Assembly: GCF_900240975.1 (NCBI RefSeq)
Contig: NZ_LT968776.1
Span: forward strand, 3,655,092-3,719,091
DNA from: Mycobacterium sp. 4858
GTDB taxonomy: Bacteria > Actinomycetota > Actinomycetes > Mycobacteriales > Mycobacteriaceae
Length of the DNA: 64,000 nt
Direction: 5' to 3'
The first letter of the stretch is position 1; each line of letters starts with the position of its first letter. The notes under the pieces were generated by a model, which saw only the letters and a list, made by a program, of their open reading frames with translations, was not told the origin of the DNA and ran no database searches. Both the position numbers and the translations under genes were made by a program. Positions 41,341 through 50,299 of the stretch are shown here, in pieces.

Positions 41341-44300
41341 TTGCGTGCCGCAACCGCCGCACCCATTGCTGTCATCGGCATGGCCTGCCGGCTTCCCGGT
41401 GGGATCGATTCTCCACAACGGCTGTGGGACGCATTGTTGCGCGGCGCCGATTTCGTGGGCGAGATCCCCGCCGACCGGTGGGACGCCGACCTGTACTACG
41501 ACCCCGAACCCGGGGTGCCCGGCCGCTCGGTAACCCGGTGGGGCGCCTTCCTGGATGACGTCGGTGGCTTCGACTGCGATTTCTTCGGTATGACCGAGCG
41601 GGAAGCCACCGCGATCGACCCGCAACACCGCCTACTGCTGGAGACGTCCTGGGACGCCATCGAGCACGCGGGGCTCGACCCCGCGCGGCTGTCGCACTCG
41701 CAGACCGGGGTCTTCGTCGGGCTGACGCACGGCGACTACGAGCTGTTGTCCGCCGACTGCGGTGCCGCCGAGGGGCCGTACGGATTCACCGGCACCAGCA
41801 ACGCCTTCGCGTCGGGCCGCGTCGCCTACACGCTGGGTCTGCACGGCCCGGCGGTCACCGTGGACACCGCGTGCTCGTCGGGCCTGATGGCCGTCCACCA
41901 GGCGTGCGGCAGCCTGAACGGCGGTGAGAGCGACTTCGCTCTGGCCGGTGGCGTCGTCGTGACGCTGGAACCACGCAAATCCGTCTCCGGCTCCCTGCAG
42001 GGCATGCTGTCGCCGACCGGCCGCTGCCACGCCTTCGACGCCGACGCGGACGGATTCGTGTCCGGCGAGGGCTGCGCCATGCTGCTGCTCAAGCGGCTCG
42101 ACGACGCGCAACGCGACGGCGATCGCATCCTGGCGGTGGTGCGCGGCACCGCCGCCAACCAGGACGGCCGCACCGTGAACATCGCGGCGCCCTCGGAAAC
42201 CGCCCAGGTGGCCGTCTACCGGAAGGCCCTGGCCACCGCCGGGATCGACGCGGCGACCGTCGGCTTCGTCGAGGCGCACGGGACCGGCACCCCGGTCGGG
42301 GATCCGATCGAATACTCGAGCCTGGCCGCCGTGTACGGCACCGAGGGGCCCTGCGCGCTGGGTTCGGTGAAGACGAACTTCGGGCATCTGCAGTCGACCT
42401 CCGGGCCGTTGGGCCTGATGAAGGCGATCCTCGCGCTGCAGCACGGCATCGTCCCGCGCAACCTGCACTTCACCCGCCTGCCCGACGAGATGGCGCAGGT
42501 CAAGACCGAACTGTTCGTGCCGCAGGCCGACGCGCCCTGGCCCACCGACGGCCGGCACCCGCGCCGCGCCGCGGTGTCGTCCTACGGCATGTCGGGCACC
42601 AACGTGCACGCCGTCCTGGAAGAAGCACCGGCGCAGGCGCCGGAACGCGGCACCGCGCCGAACGGCGACGGCCCGCTGCTGTTCCCGGTGTCGGCCACGT
42701 CCGCGGAGCAACTGCGGGTCACGGCCGCCCGGATCGCGGACTGGGTGGACGAGCACGCCGGCGCGGCCGGGAGCGCCGGCCTGCGGGATCTGGGCTACAC
42801 CCTGGCGCGCCGCCGCGCGCACCGGCCGGTGCGGACGGTGGTCTCGGCCGGCAGCTTCGGCGAGCTGAGCGCGGCCCTGCGCGATGTCGCCGGCAGTGAC
42901 ATCCCCTACGAACACGCCGTCGGGCAGGACGACCTCGGGCCGGTGTGGGTGTTCTCCGGGCAGGGGTCGCAGTGGCCGGCGATGGGTGCCGAACTGCTGG
43001 CCAGGGAGCCGGTCTTCGCCGCGACCATCGCCGAGCTGGAACCGCTGATCGCCGCGGAATCGGGGTTCTCGGTCACCGCGGCCATGTCGGCGCCCGAGGT
43101 GGTGACCGGCATCGACCGGGTACAGCCGACGATCTTCGCGATGCAGGTCGCGCTGGCCGAGACGATGAAGTCCTACGGCGTGCGCCCCGGCGCCGTCATC
43201 GGGCATTCCCTGGGTGAATCGGCGGCCGCGGTGGTCGCCGGCGGGCTGACGCTGCACGACGGGGTCCGCGTCATCTGCCGCCGCTCGAAACTGATGGCGC
43301 GGATCGCGGGTAGGGGCGCCATGGCGTCGGTGGAACTGCCCGGCCAGCAGGTGTTGTCGGAACTGTCCATTCGCGGGATCTCCGACGTCGTGCTGTCCGT
43401 GGTCGCCTCGCCGACGTCGACTGTCGTCGGCGGCGACGCGCGGGAAATCCGCGACCTGGTCGCGGCCTGGCAGGAGCAGGACATCATGGCGCGCGAGGTC
43501 GCGGTGGACGTGGCCTCGCATTCGCCGCAGGTCGAGCCGATCCTCGACGAACTCCTCGAGGCGCTCGACGGGCTCGAGCCCGTCGAACCGCAGGTTCCCT
43601 ACTACTCGGCGACGCTGTGGAACCCGCGCGAACGGCCGTCGTTCACCGGCGACTATTGGGCCGAAAACCTGCGCTACACAGTGCGATTCGCGGCGGCCGT
43701 GCAGGCCGCCCTGAAGGACGGCTACCGGGTCTTCGGGGAACTGGCGCCGCATCCGCTGCTCACCCACGCCGTCGAGCAGAACGCCGGCGGCCTGGACATG
43801 CCCATCGCGGCGCTCGCCGCCATGCGCCGCGAGCAGGAGCTGCCGGCCGGGTTGCGCGGCTTCGTCGCCAACGTGCACAGCGCCGGCGCCGCGGTGGATT
43901 TCTCCGTGCAGTACCCCACCGGGCGTCTGGTGGACGCCCCGCTGCCGACCTGGACGCATCGCAGGCTGATGCTCAGCCGCGAGGCCACCGAGCAGGCGCA
44001 GGGCGCCGCCGTCCAGGCCGTCCATCCGCTGCTGGGCGCGCACGTGCACCTGCCCGAGGAACCCGAGCGCCACGTCTGGCAGGGGGACATCGGCACCGAG
44101 GCGCACCCCTGGCTCGGCGACCACCGAATCCACCACGTGGCCGCGCTGCCCGGCGCCGCCTACTGCGAGATGGCGCTGGCCGCCGCGCGCGCGGTTTTCG
44201 GCGAACGCTCCGAGGTGCGCGACGTCACGTTCGAGCAGACGCTGTTGCTGGACGACCGGACGCGGGCATTCTCGGCGGCGACGGTGGTCGCGCCCGCGGT

Positions 44301-47300
44301 CCTCGAGTTCACGGTGGACACCCACGACGAGGGCGAACGCGTGCGCCGGGCGGGCGCGGTCCTGCATGCCCTCGAGGAAGCGGACGGGCAGCCGGGCGCC
44401 CATGACATGGCCACCCTGATCGCCGGTCACCCGTCCGGCATGGACGGCGCCGAATTGCGAAAGGCCTTCGACGCCATCGGGATTCAATACGGCACGGCCT
44501 TCTCGGGTCTGGCCGCGGCGCTCGTGGGCGACCCGGACGCCGGCACGGTGCTCGCCGAGGTGGCCCTTCCCGGTGCGATCCGTTCGCAGCAGTCGGGCTA
44601 CGCCGTTCACCCCGCCCTGCTGGACGCGTGCTTCCAGTCGGTCGTCGTGCATCCCCGGGTGCAGGAGGCGGGCGCGGGCGGCCTGCTGTTGCCGGTCGGT
44701 GTGCGCAGGTTGCGCAGCTATTCCTCGACGCGCAATGCGCAATACTGCCTCGCCCGGGTGACGTCGTCGCGCCCCGGCGAGTGCGAGGCCGACCTCGACG
44801 TGCTGGACCCGGCCGGCACCGTGCTGTGCAGGATCGAGGGACTGCGGCTGGCCGGAGGGGTCTCCGAAGAGGAGCGGTCACACCGGCTGCTCAACGAGCG
44901 GTTGCTGACCATCGAATGGGAGGCCTCGCAACTCCCGGACCCGCCCGGCGGCGAGCCGGGTTCGTGGCTGCTGCTCAGCGCCTGCGACGTGGCGGACCCG
45001 GTGACGGCCCGACTGGGCGAGGCGTTGAATTGCGATGGCGCCCAATGCACCACGGTGTCTTTGCCGCTCGGCTCGGTGGCACCCGGTCGGTTGCGCGCGC
45101 TGCTGTCCGGCGCAGGCGAGCTGCCCTCGAATGGGCACGCGCCGCTGAAGGGCCTCACCGGTGTCGTCGTGGTGACCGCGCCGGGTGCCGGCGGCACCGA
45201 CGAGAGTCGTCGCGGCCGCGACTACGTTTCGCACCTGGCGGCCGCCGCCCGTGAGCTCTCCGAGCTGCCCGGCGAGGCGCCCCGGCTTTTCGTGCTGACC
45301 CGCAACGCCGCGACCGTGGCCGCCGGCGACGTGGCAAACCTCGAGCAGGCCGGGCTGCGCGGACTGCTGCGGGTGATCGATTCCGAGCATCCGCACCTCA
45401 GCGTCACCCAGATCGACATCGACGCGGCGACCGAACCCAAACACGTTGCGCTGCAGTGCAAGAGCGGATCAGAAGAGGACGAGACCGCGTGGCGCGACGG
45501 CGAGTGGTACACCGCGCGGCTGCGGCCCGGGCCGCTGCGCCCGGCCGAACGGCGCAGCACGGTCGTCGATCACGGGCGCGACGGCATGCGCCTGCAGATC
45601 CGCATCCCGGGCGACCTCGAATCGCTGGAGTTCACCGCGGTCGACCGCGTGCCGCCGGGGCCCGGGGAGATCGAGGTCGCGGTGGCCGCGTCCACGATCA
45701 ACTTCGCCGACGTGCTGGTGGCCTTCGGCCGCTATCCCACCTTCGAGGGCTACCGGCAGCAGCTGGGTGGGGACTTCGCCGGTGTGGTGACCGCCGTCGG
45801 CCCGGGCGTCACCGAGCACAAGGTCGGCGACCGGGTCGGCGGGCTGTCCCGGAACGGATGCTGGGGCACCTTCGTCCTCGCCGACGCCCGGCACGCGGTC
45901 ACGCTGCCGGACGGCATGCGGCTGGACGACGCGGCGGCGGTGCCGACCGCGGCGGCGACCGCGTGGTACGGCCTGCACGACCTGGCCCGCATCGCGCCTA
46001 CCGACAAGGTGCTGATCCACTCCGGCACCGGGGGAGTCGGGCAGGCCGCCATCGCGATCGCCAGGGCCGCGGGTTGCGAGGTGTTCGCGACGGCGGGCAG
46101 CCCGCAGCGCCGGCAACTGCTGCACGACTTGGGGATCGAGCACGTCTACGATTCGCGCAGCACGGCGTTCGCCGACGGGATCCGCCGCGACACCGGCGGG
46201 TACGGCATCGACGTGGTGCTCAACTCGCTGCCCGGCGCCGCGCAGCGCGCGGGCATCGAGCTGCTGGCCTTCGGCGGGCGGTTCGTCGAGCTGGGCAAGC
46301 GCGACATCTACGGCGACACCCGCCTGGGGCTGTTCCCGTTCCGCCGGAACCTGTCGTTGTTCGCGGTCGATCTGGCACTGCTGACGTTCAGCCACCCCGA
46401 GACGGTCCGTCGGCTGCTGACCACCGTGTACCAACGCACGGCCGACGGCGAGCTGCCGCCGCCGCGGACGACGCACTACCCGATCCACGATGCGGCCACC
46501 GCGGTCCGCCTGGTCGCCGCCGCCGGACACACGGGCAAGGTGGTGCTCGACGTGCCGCGCGCGGGGCGCACCGTGGCGGCGGTCCCCCCGGAGCAGGTGC
46601 GGCCGTTCCGCACCGACGGCGCCTACATCGTCACCGGCGGCCTGGGCGGCCTGGGCCTGTTCCTGGCCGCCGAGATGGCCGCCGGCGGCGCCGGGCGCAT
46701 CGTGCTCAATTCGCGCTCGGCAGCCGACGAGCGCGCGCGCCAAGCCATCGAGCGGCTGCGCGCCGGCGGGGCCGACATCGTGGTGGAGTGCGGCGACATC
46801 GCCGAGCCGGGCACGGCCGAACGCCTGGTCACGTCCGCGGGTGCGACCGGGCTGCCGGTACGCGGGGTGCTGCACGCGGCCGCGGTCGTGGAGGACGCGA
46901 CGTTGACCAACGTCACCGACGAACTGATCGACCGGTGCTGGGCGCCAAAGGTTTACGGTGCCCGGCACCTGCAGCTGGCCTTGCAGGAAGGGCAAGCCCG
47001 CGAGCCACTGGACTGGTTCTGCGCGTTCTCCTCGGCCGCCGCCCTGGTCGGCTCCCCGGGCCAGGGCGCCTATGCGGCGGCCAACAGCTGGCTGGACGCG
47101 TTCGCGCACTGGCGCCGCGCCCAGGGCCTGCCGGGCACCACCATCGCGTGGGGCGCGTGGTCCGAGGTCGGGCGCGCCACGGCCCTGGCGGAAGACGCCG
47201 GCATCGCGATCACCCCGGCCGAGGGCTACCGCGCGTTCGAAACCCTGCTGCGCTACGACCGGCCCTACTCGGGCTACGCGCCGATCATGGGGACGCCGTG

Positions 47301-47661
47301 GCTGACGTCGTTCGCGCAGCGCAGCCGCTTCGCCGAGGAGTTCGGATCGGTGGCCCAGGGCAGACCGGACACGGGCAAATTCCTGGCCGAACTCAAGGCG
47401 CTGCCCCGCGAGGAGTGGCCCTCCGCCATCCGTCGGCTGGTCTCCGGCCAGATCAGCCTGTTGCTGCGGCGCACGATCGATCCCGACCGCCCGCTGTCCG
47501 ATTACGGCCTGGACTCGCTCGGCAACCTGGAGCTGCGAACCCGGATCGAAACCGAAACGGGTGTGCGCGTCAGCCCCACCAAGATCACGACGGTGCGTGA
47601 CTTGGCCGAGCACTTGTGCGACGAGTTGGCCGCTGCCGAGACCGCGTCGTCGGCGTCCTGA
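41341..47661 (+). CDS. MAS/Pks2-family iterative type I polyketide synthase
   Basis: A 2106-residue single-module synthase that extends a fatty starter with methylmalonyl units and fully reduces each one. Domains in order: KS (active-site Cys178 in TVDTACSSG), AT (Ser623 in GHSLGES), DH (His928 and Asp1095), ER (GTGGVGQ at 1562), KR (TGGLGGLG near 1765, Tyr1911) and ACP (phosphopantetheine Ser2059 in GLDSLG). All catalytic residues are present. A TTG at 41341 is the start, as no ATG or GTG precedes the KS in frame. It lies where pks3/pks4 (a split PKS in H37Rv) lie and is intact here. Its acyl starter probably comes from the FAAL at 50300-52039. Confidence 0.93.
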   Translation: MRAATAAPIAVIGMACRLPGGIDSPQRLWDALLRGADFVGEIPADRWDADLYYDPEPGVPGRSVTRWGAFLDDVGGFDCDFFGMTEREATAIDPQHRLLLETSWDAIEHAGLDPARLSHSQTGVFVGLTHGDYELLSADCGAAEGPYGFTGTSNAFASGRVAYTLGLHGPAVTVDTACSSGLMAVHQACGSLNGGESDFALAGGVVVTLEPRKSVSGSLQGMLSPTGRCHAFDADADGFVSGEGCAMLLLKRLDDAQRDGDRILAVVRGTAANQDGRTVNIAAPSETAQVAVYRKALATAGIDAATVGFVEAHGTGTPVGDPIEYSSLAAVYGTEGPCALGSVKTNFGHLQSTSGPLGLMKAILALQHGIVPRNLHFTRLPDEMAQVKTELFVPQADAPWPTDGRHPRRAAVSSYGMSGTNVHAVLEEAPAQAPERGTAPNGDGPLLFPVSATSAEQLRVTAARIADWVDEHAGAAGSAGLRDLGYTLARRRAHRPVRTVVSAGSFGELSAALRDVAGSDIPYEHAVGQDDLGPVWVFSGQGSQWPAMGAELLAREPVFAATIAELEPLIAAESGFSVTAAMSAPEVVTGIDRVQPTIFAMQVALAETMKSYGVRPGAVIGHSLGESAAAVVAGGLTLHDGVRVICRRSKLMARIAGRGAMASVELPGQQVLSELSIRGISDVVLSVVASPTSTVVGGDAREIRDLVAAWQEQDIMAREVAVDVASHSPQVEPILDELLEALDGLEPVEPQVPYYSATLWNPRERPSFTGDYWAENLRYTVRFAAAVQAALKDGYRVFGELAPHPLLTHAVEQNAGGLDMPIAALAAMRREQELPAGLRGFVANVHSAGAAVDFSVQYPTGRLVDAPLPTWTHRRLMLSREATEQAQGAAVQAVHPLLGAHVHLPEEPERHVWQGDIGTEAHPWLGDHRIHHVAALPGAAYCEMALAAARAVFGERSEVRDVTFEQTLLLDDRTRAFSAATVVAPAVLEFTVDTHDEGERVRRAGAVLHALEEADGQPGAHDMATLIAGHPSGMDGAELRKAFDAIGIQYGTAFSGLAAALVGDPDAGTVLAEVALPGAIRSQQSGYAVHPALLDACFQSVVVHPRVQEAGAGGLLLPVGVRRLRSYSSTRNAQYCLARVTSSRPGECEADLDVLDPAGTVLCRIEGLRLAGGVSEEERSHRLLNERLLTIEWEASQLPDPPGGEPGSWLLLSACDVADPVTARLGEALNCDGAQCTTVSLPLGSVAPGRLRALLSGAGELPSNGHAPLKGLTGVVVVTAPGAGGTDESRRGRDYVSHLAAAARELSELPGEAPRLFVLTRNAATVAAGDVANLEQAGLRGLLRVIDSEHPHLSVTQIDIDAATEPKHVALQCKSGSEEDETAWRDGEWYTARLRPGPLRPAERRSTVVDHGRDGMRLQIRIPGDLESLEFTAVDRVPPGPGEIEVAVAASTINFADVLVAFGRYPTFEGYRQQLGGDFAGVVTAVGPGVTEHKVGDRVGGLSRNGCWGTFVLADARHAVTLPDGMRLDDAAAVPTAAATAWYGLHDLARIAPTDKVLIHSGTGGVGQAAIAIARAAGCEVFATAGSPQRRQLLHDLGIEHVYDSRSTAFADGIRRDTGGYGIDVVLNSLPGAAQRAGIELLAFGGRFVELGKRDIYGDTRLGLFPFRRNLSLFAVDLALLTFSHPETVRRLLTTVYQRTADGELPPPRTTHYPIHDAATAVRLVAAAGHTGKVVLDVPRAGRTVAAVPPEQVRPFRTDGAYIVTGGLGGLGLFLAAEMAAGGAGRIVLNSRSAADERARQAIERLRAGGADIVVECGDIAEPGTAERLVTSAGATGLPVRGVLHAAAVVEDATLTNVTDELIDRCWAPKVYGARHLQLALQEGQAREPLDWFCAFSSAAALVGSPGQGAYAAANSWLDAFAHWRRAQGLPGTTIAWGAWSEVGRATALAEDAGIAITPAEGYRAFETLLRYDRPYSGYAPIMGTPWLTSFAQRSRFAEEFGSVAQGRPDTGKFLAELKALPREEWPSAIRRLVSGQISLLLRRTIDPDRPLSDYGLDSLGNLELRTRIETETGVRVSPTKITTVRDLAEHLCDELAAAETASSAS

Positions 47662-47950
47662 CCCAAGCGGCCGGCCTCTGCGGAGGAAGCGCGTGAGCCC
47701 AACGGTCACGAAGGCGCCATTCAACTCATCGTGGTTACAACCGGCCCCGATGGGCAAGGCAGGCCGGCACCTGAGGCGACGGCCACCGGCAGGTCGTTGA
47801 GGCCTCCCGGACCGGCCGTTCAGTGGCGGCGCAGTGGAAAACTCCTGTAAATTGGCCATCTTAAGTAGAAGACCGGCGACAGCCCGGTTTGACCGGCGGG
47901 CGACCCGGTGAGGGTCGTCAGGAGAGTTTCCCGAGAGCGTGGAGCTGAGC
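47662..47950 (+). other. 289-nt region between the PKS and cysC
   Basis: This is a possible leader of the sulfate-activation operon. The segment around 47840-47875 is AT-rich (CTGTAAATTGGCC then TCTTAAGTAG) and could contain a promoter. CGACCC-GGTGA-GGGTCG at about 47901-47917 is a 6-base-stem hairpin. A ribosome site GGAG sits before the cysC ATG. No riboswitch class is recognised. Confidence 0.4.
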
Positions 47951-48634
47951 ATGTCGAACAACATCACCTGGCATGAACACCACATCAGTCGCAGCAGCCG
48001 CGAGAAACTCAACGGGCATCGGGGTTGCGTCCTGTGGTTCACCGGTCTCAGCGGCAGCGGTAAGAGCACGGTGGCCAACACCGTCGAACAGAAGCTCTAC
48101 GAGCGGGGTGTCCGAAGCTATCTCCTCGACGGGGACAACGTCCGTTATGGGCTCAACGCCGGACCGGACACCCTCGAACCACGGCATGGGGTCGAGTTCG
48201 CCAAGAGGTTCGGGCTGGGCTTCTCCGCGGAAGATCGCGAAGAGAACATTCGCCGCATCGGGGCCGTCTCGAAGCTGTTCTGTGAGGCCGGTGTCATCGC
48301 TTTGACGGCTTTCATCAGTCCCTACCGGCGCGATCGCGACGCGGTGCGGGAAACGCTCGTCGAAGGCGACTTCCAGGAGATCTTCATCGATACCCCGCTC
48401 GAGATCTGCGAAAGGCGCGACCCCAAGGGGCTGTACAAGAAGGCCCGGGCGGGGGAGATCAAGGGATTCACCGGGATCGACGATCCCTACGAGGCCCCGG
48501 TGCAACCGGAACTGCGACTCGCGGGCGGTCAGAAGGACGCGGACACACTGGCCGAGGAGGTGATTGCCCACCTCGAGAAGGTCGGCGTCGTCCCGGCCCT
48601 CGCGCGCAGCCGCGACGGTGCCCTCGAGGTCTAG
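47951..48634 (+). CDS. cysC: adenylyl-sulfate (APS) kinase
   Basis: A 227-residue kinase that phosphorylates APS to PAPS, the universal sulfate donor. GLSGSGKST (residues 32-40) is the P-loop, LDGDNVRYGLN is the APS-binding motif and TAFISPYRRDRDAVRE the conserved lid region. DPKGLYKKARAGEIKGFTGI completes the family pattern. It stands alone rather than fused to CysN as in M. tuberculosis CysNC. The ATG at 47951 has GGAG upstream; a GTG at 47939 is the alternative. sat follows 71 bases later, so the pair can make PAPS from sulfate. Confidence 0.94.
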   Translation: MSNNITWHEHHISRSSREKLNGHRGCVLWFTGLSGSGKSTVANTVEQKLYERGVRSYLLDGDNVRYGLNAGPDTLEPRHGVEFAKRFGLGFSAEDREENIRRIGAVSKLFCEAGVIALTAFISPYRRDRDAVRETLVEGDFQEIFIDTPLEICERRDPKGLYKKARAGEIKGFTGIDDPYEAPVQPELRLAGGQKDADTLAEEVIAHLEKVGVVPALARSRDGALEV

Positions 48635-48705
48635 AGGGTCTAGGAATCGGAACAGGCGCCGGACTGTTCGAAGAAAGTGTTGGGCGGCGAAACGAGGGGC
48701 ATCAG

Positions 48706-49971
48706 ATGAGCTACACGGGTCACAACGGCAAGCCGATCGTGGAGCGGGTATCCACCGAAAACGCGGCCGGCCGGATCCAGGGCCTGGCGCGGGTGCCCAT
48801 ATCGAAGGCGACCGCGCACGAGGTCATCAGCCTGTCCTACGGATTCTTCACGCCGCTCACCGGGTTCATGGGGCGGCAAGAGGTCGATACCACGCTGGAC
48901 AAGTTGGCGCTGCCCGACGGCACGCTGTGGAGCATCCCGATCGTCTTCGACCTGTCGGCGGACGACATCGAGAGGCTGGGCGTCGACGAGGGCTCCGGCG
49001 TGGTGCTGGAATACCTCGACGTCCCCCTCGCCATCCTCGACGTCACCGAGATCTACGAGTACGACCTGCAGCGCCTGGCCGAGAAGACTTACGGCACAAC
49101 GGACCCACGGCACCCGGGCGTGAAGAAGACGCTGGCGTACGAGAACCGGTTCGTGGCCGGAGAAATCACGCTCATCAACGAGCCGGTGTTCAACGAGCCC
49201 TTCAAGAGCTTTTGGCTCACGCCCAAGCAGCACCACGACGCGCTCGCGGAGAAGAATTGGAACCACGTCGTGGCCCATCAGACCCGCAACGTCCCACACA
49301 CCGGCCACGAGGCGCTGATGAAGCAGGCGTGGCTGGCCGCCAATGAGGACCAGCCCGTCGACGAATTGAACACCGGAGTGCTCGTCAACGCCATCATCGG
49401 GCAGAAGCGGGTGGGCGACTACATCGACGAGGCGATCCTGTTGACCCAGGACGCGCTGAGGACCAGCGGCTACTTCCGGGAAGACGTCCACAAGGTGACC
49501 TTCACGTTGTGGGACATGCGCTACGCCGGACCGAGGGAGGCGATCTTCCACGCCATCCTGCGGACCAACCTCGGCTGCACGCACCACATGTTCGGGCGCG
49601 ACCACGCCGGCGTCGGCGACTTCTACCATCCCTACGACTCGCAGAACCTCCTTCAGGACCACCGCTCGGAGCTGGACATCAAACCGGTGTTCCTGCGGGA
49701 GAATTGGTACTGCCCCGAATGCCGCGAAGTGACCAACTCGGCGCTGTGCGGCCACGACGCCAAGGCGCAGAGCTTCAGCGGAAGCCTGATCCGAAGCATC
49801 CTCACCGACGAGGTGAAGCCGACGCAGCAGGTCATGCGGCACGAGGTGTTCGAGGTGGTGCTTCAGGCCGCCGCCGAGTACGGCCAGGGCTCGCCGTTCG
49901 TCACCGAGGAGTACCTGAGGGACCGGCTGCCCGTGTTCACCCTGAACCAGTTGGAGGGGGCCGACTCGTGA
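48706..49971 (+). CDS. sat: single-chain ATP sulfurylase (sulfate adenylyltransferase)
   Basis: A 421-residue Sat-type enzyme making APS and pyrophosphate from ATP and sulfate. It belongs to the homo-oligomeric family typical of plants, fungi and sulfur-metabolising prokaryotes, not to CysD/CysN. QTRNVPHTGHE (Gln192-Glu202) is the active-site loop and GRDHAGVG is the second. Cys336, Cys339, Cys348 and His350 form a probable zinc site, as in prokaryotic Sat. It is coupled to the downstream 105-residue gene (GTGA overlap). Position between a PKS and a FAAL is unusual. Confidence 0.95.
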   Translation: MSYTGHNGKPIVERVSTENAAGRIQGLARVPISKATAHEVISLSYGFFTPLTGFMGRQEVDTTLDKLALPDGTLWSIPIVFDLSADDIERLGVDEGSGVVLEYLDVPLAILDVTEIYEYDLQRLAEKTYGTTDPRHPGVKKTLAYENRFVAGEITLINEPVFNEPFKSFWLTPKQHHDALAEKNWNHVVAHQTRNVPHTGHEALMKQAWLAANEDQPVDELNTGVLVNAIIGQKRVGDYIDEAILLTQDALRTSGYFREDVHKVTFTLWDMRYAGPREAIFHAILRTNLGCTHHMFGRDHAGVGDFYHPYDSQNLLQDHRSELDIKPVFLRENWYCPECREVTNSALCGHDAKAQSFSGSLIRSILTDEVKPTQQVMRHEVFEVVLQAAAEYGQGSPFVTEEYLRDRLPVFTLNQLEGADS

Positions 49972-50285
49972 GCGGCGAGGAGAACAAGATCAAGGTCAAC
50001 GTGTGGATCAACGAGGAGCGGCTCGAGGCGCTGGCGAAGGCCGGAATGGCCGACTCGGCGAAGGAAGCGTTCGCAGGCATGAAGCTTCTGGAGATCTACA
50101 CCACCGAAGAGCAGAAAGACGTTGTCCTGCAACGCTTTCCAGGTGCAAAATACGACTCCGCCACCACCAAGTCCATCGAGTTGCTACCCAAGAAGGTCAA
50201 GGACAGGCTGTTGCAGTTGTCCATCGCGCTGCACTCCACGGGCCCTGACGTGATGGACAGCTTCCTTGCCGAATCGCAACCCTAG
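49968..50285 (+). CDS. 105-residue conserved-looking protein coupled to sat, unknown function
   Basis: A GTG at 49968 overlaps the sat stop as GTGA, so the product is made in step with ATP sulfurylase. The 105-residue protein is charged and apparently alpha/beta, with no signal peptide, membrane segment or Cys. Visible features are IKVNVWINEERLEALAKAG, a central FAGMKLLEIYTTEEQKDVVL and TKSIELLPKKVKDRLLQLSI near the end. I do not recognise the family. Close coupling suggests a regulator, chaperone or extra subunit of Sat/CysC. It ends 14 bases from the convergent FAAL gene. Confidence 0.85.
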   Translation: MSGEENKIKVNVWINEERLEALAKAGMADSAKEAFAGMKLLEIYTTEEQKDVVLQRFPGAKYDSATTKSIELLPKKVKDRLLQLSIALHSTGPDVMDSFLAESQP

Positions 50286-50299
50286 CGGGGCGCGTCCGC

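Noticed and set aside
41632..44742. 1036-codon minus-strand open frame inside the PKS
   Set aside because: It is the antisense shadow of intact KS/AT/DH domains, rich in Arg and Gly, without any recognisable motif.
45469..48081. 870-codon minus-strand frame over the PKS 3' end and cysC
   Set aside because: It runs across two unrelated genes and their spacer, which a real gene would not.
47951..49971. Dissimilatory sulfate reduction locus
   Set aside because: Sat of this type occurs in sulfate reducers, but no aprAB, dsr or qmo genes are present; the APS kinase partner points to PAPS instead.
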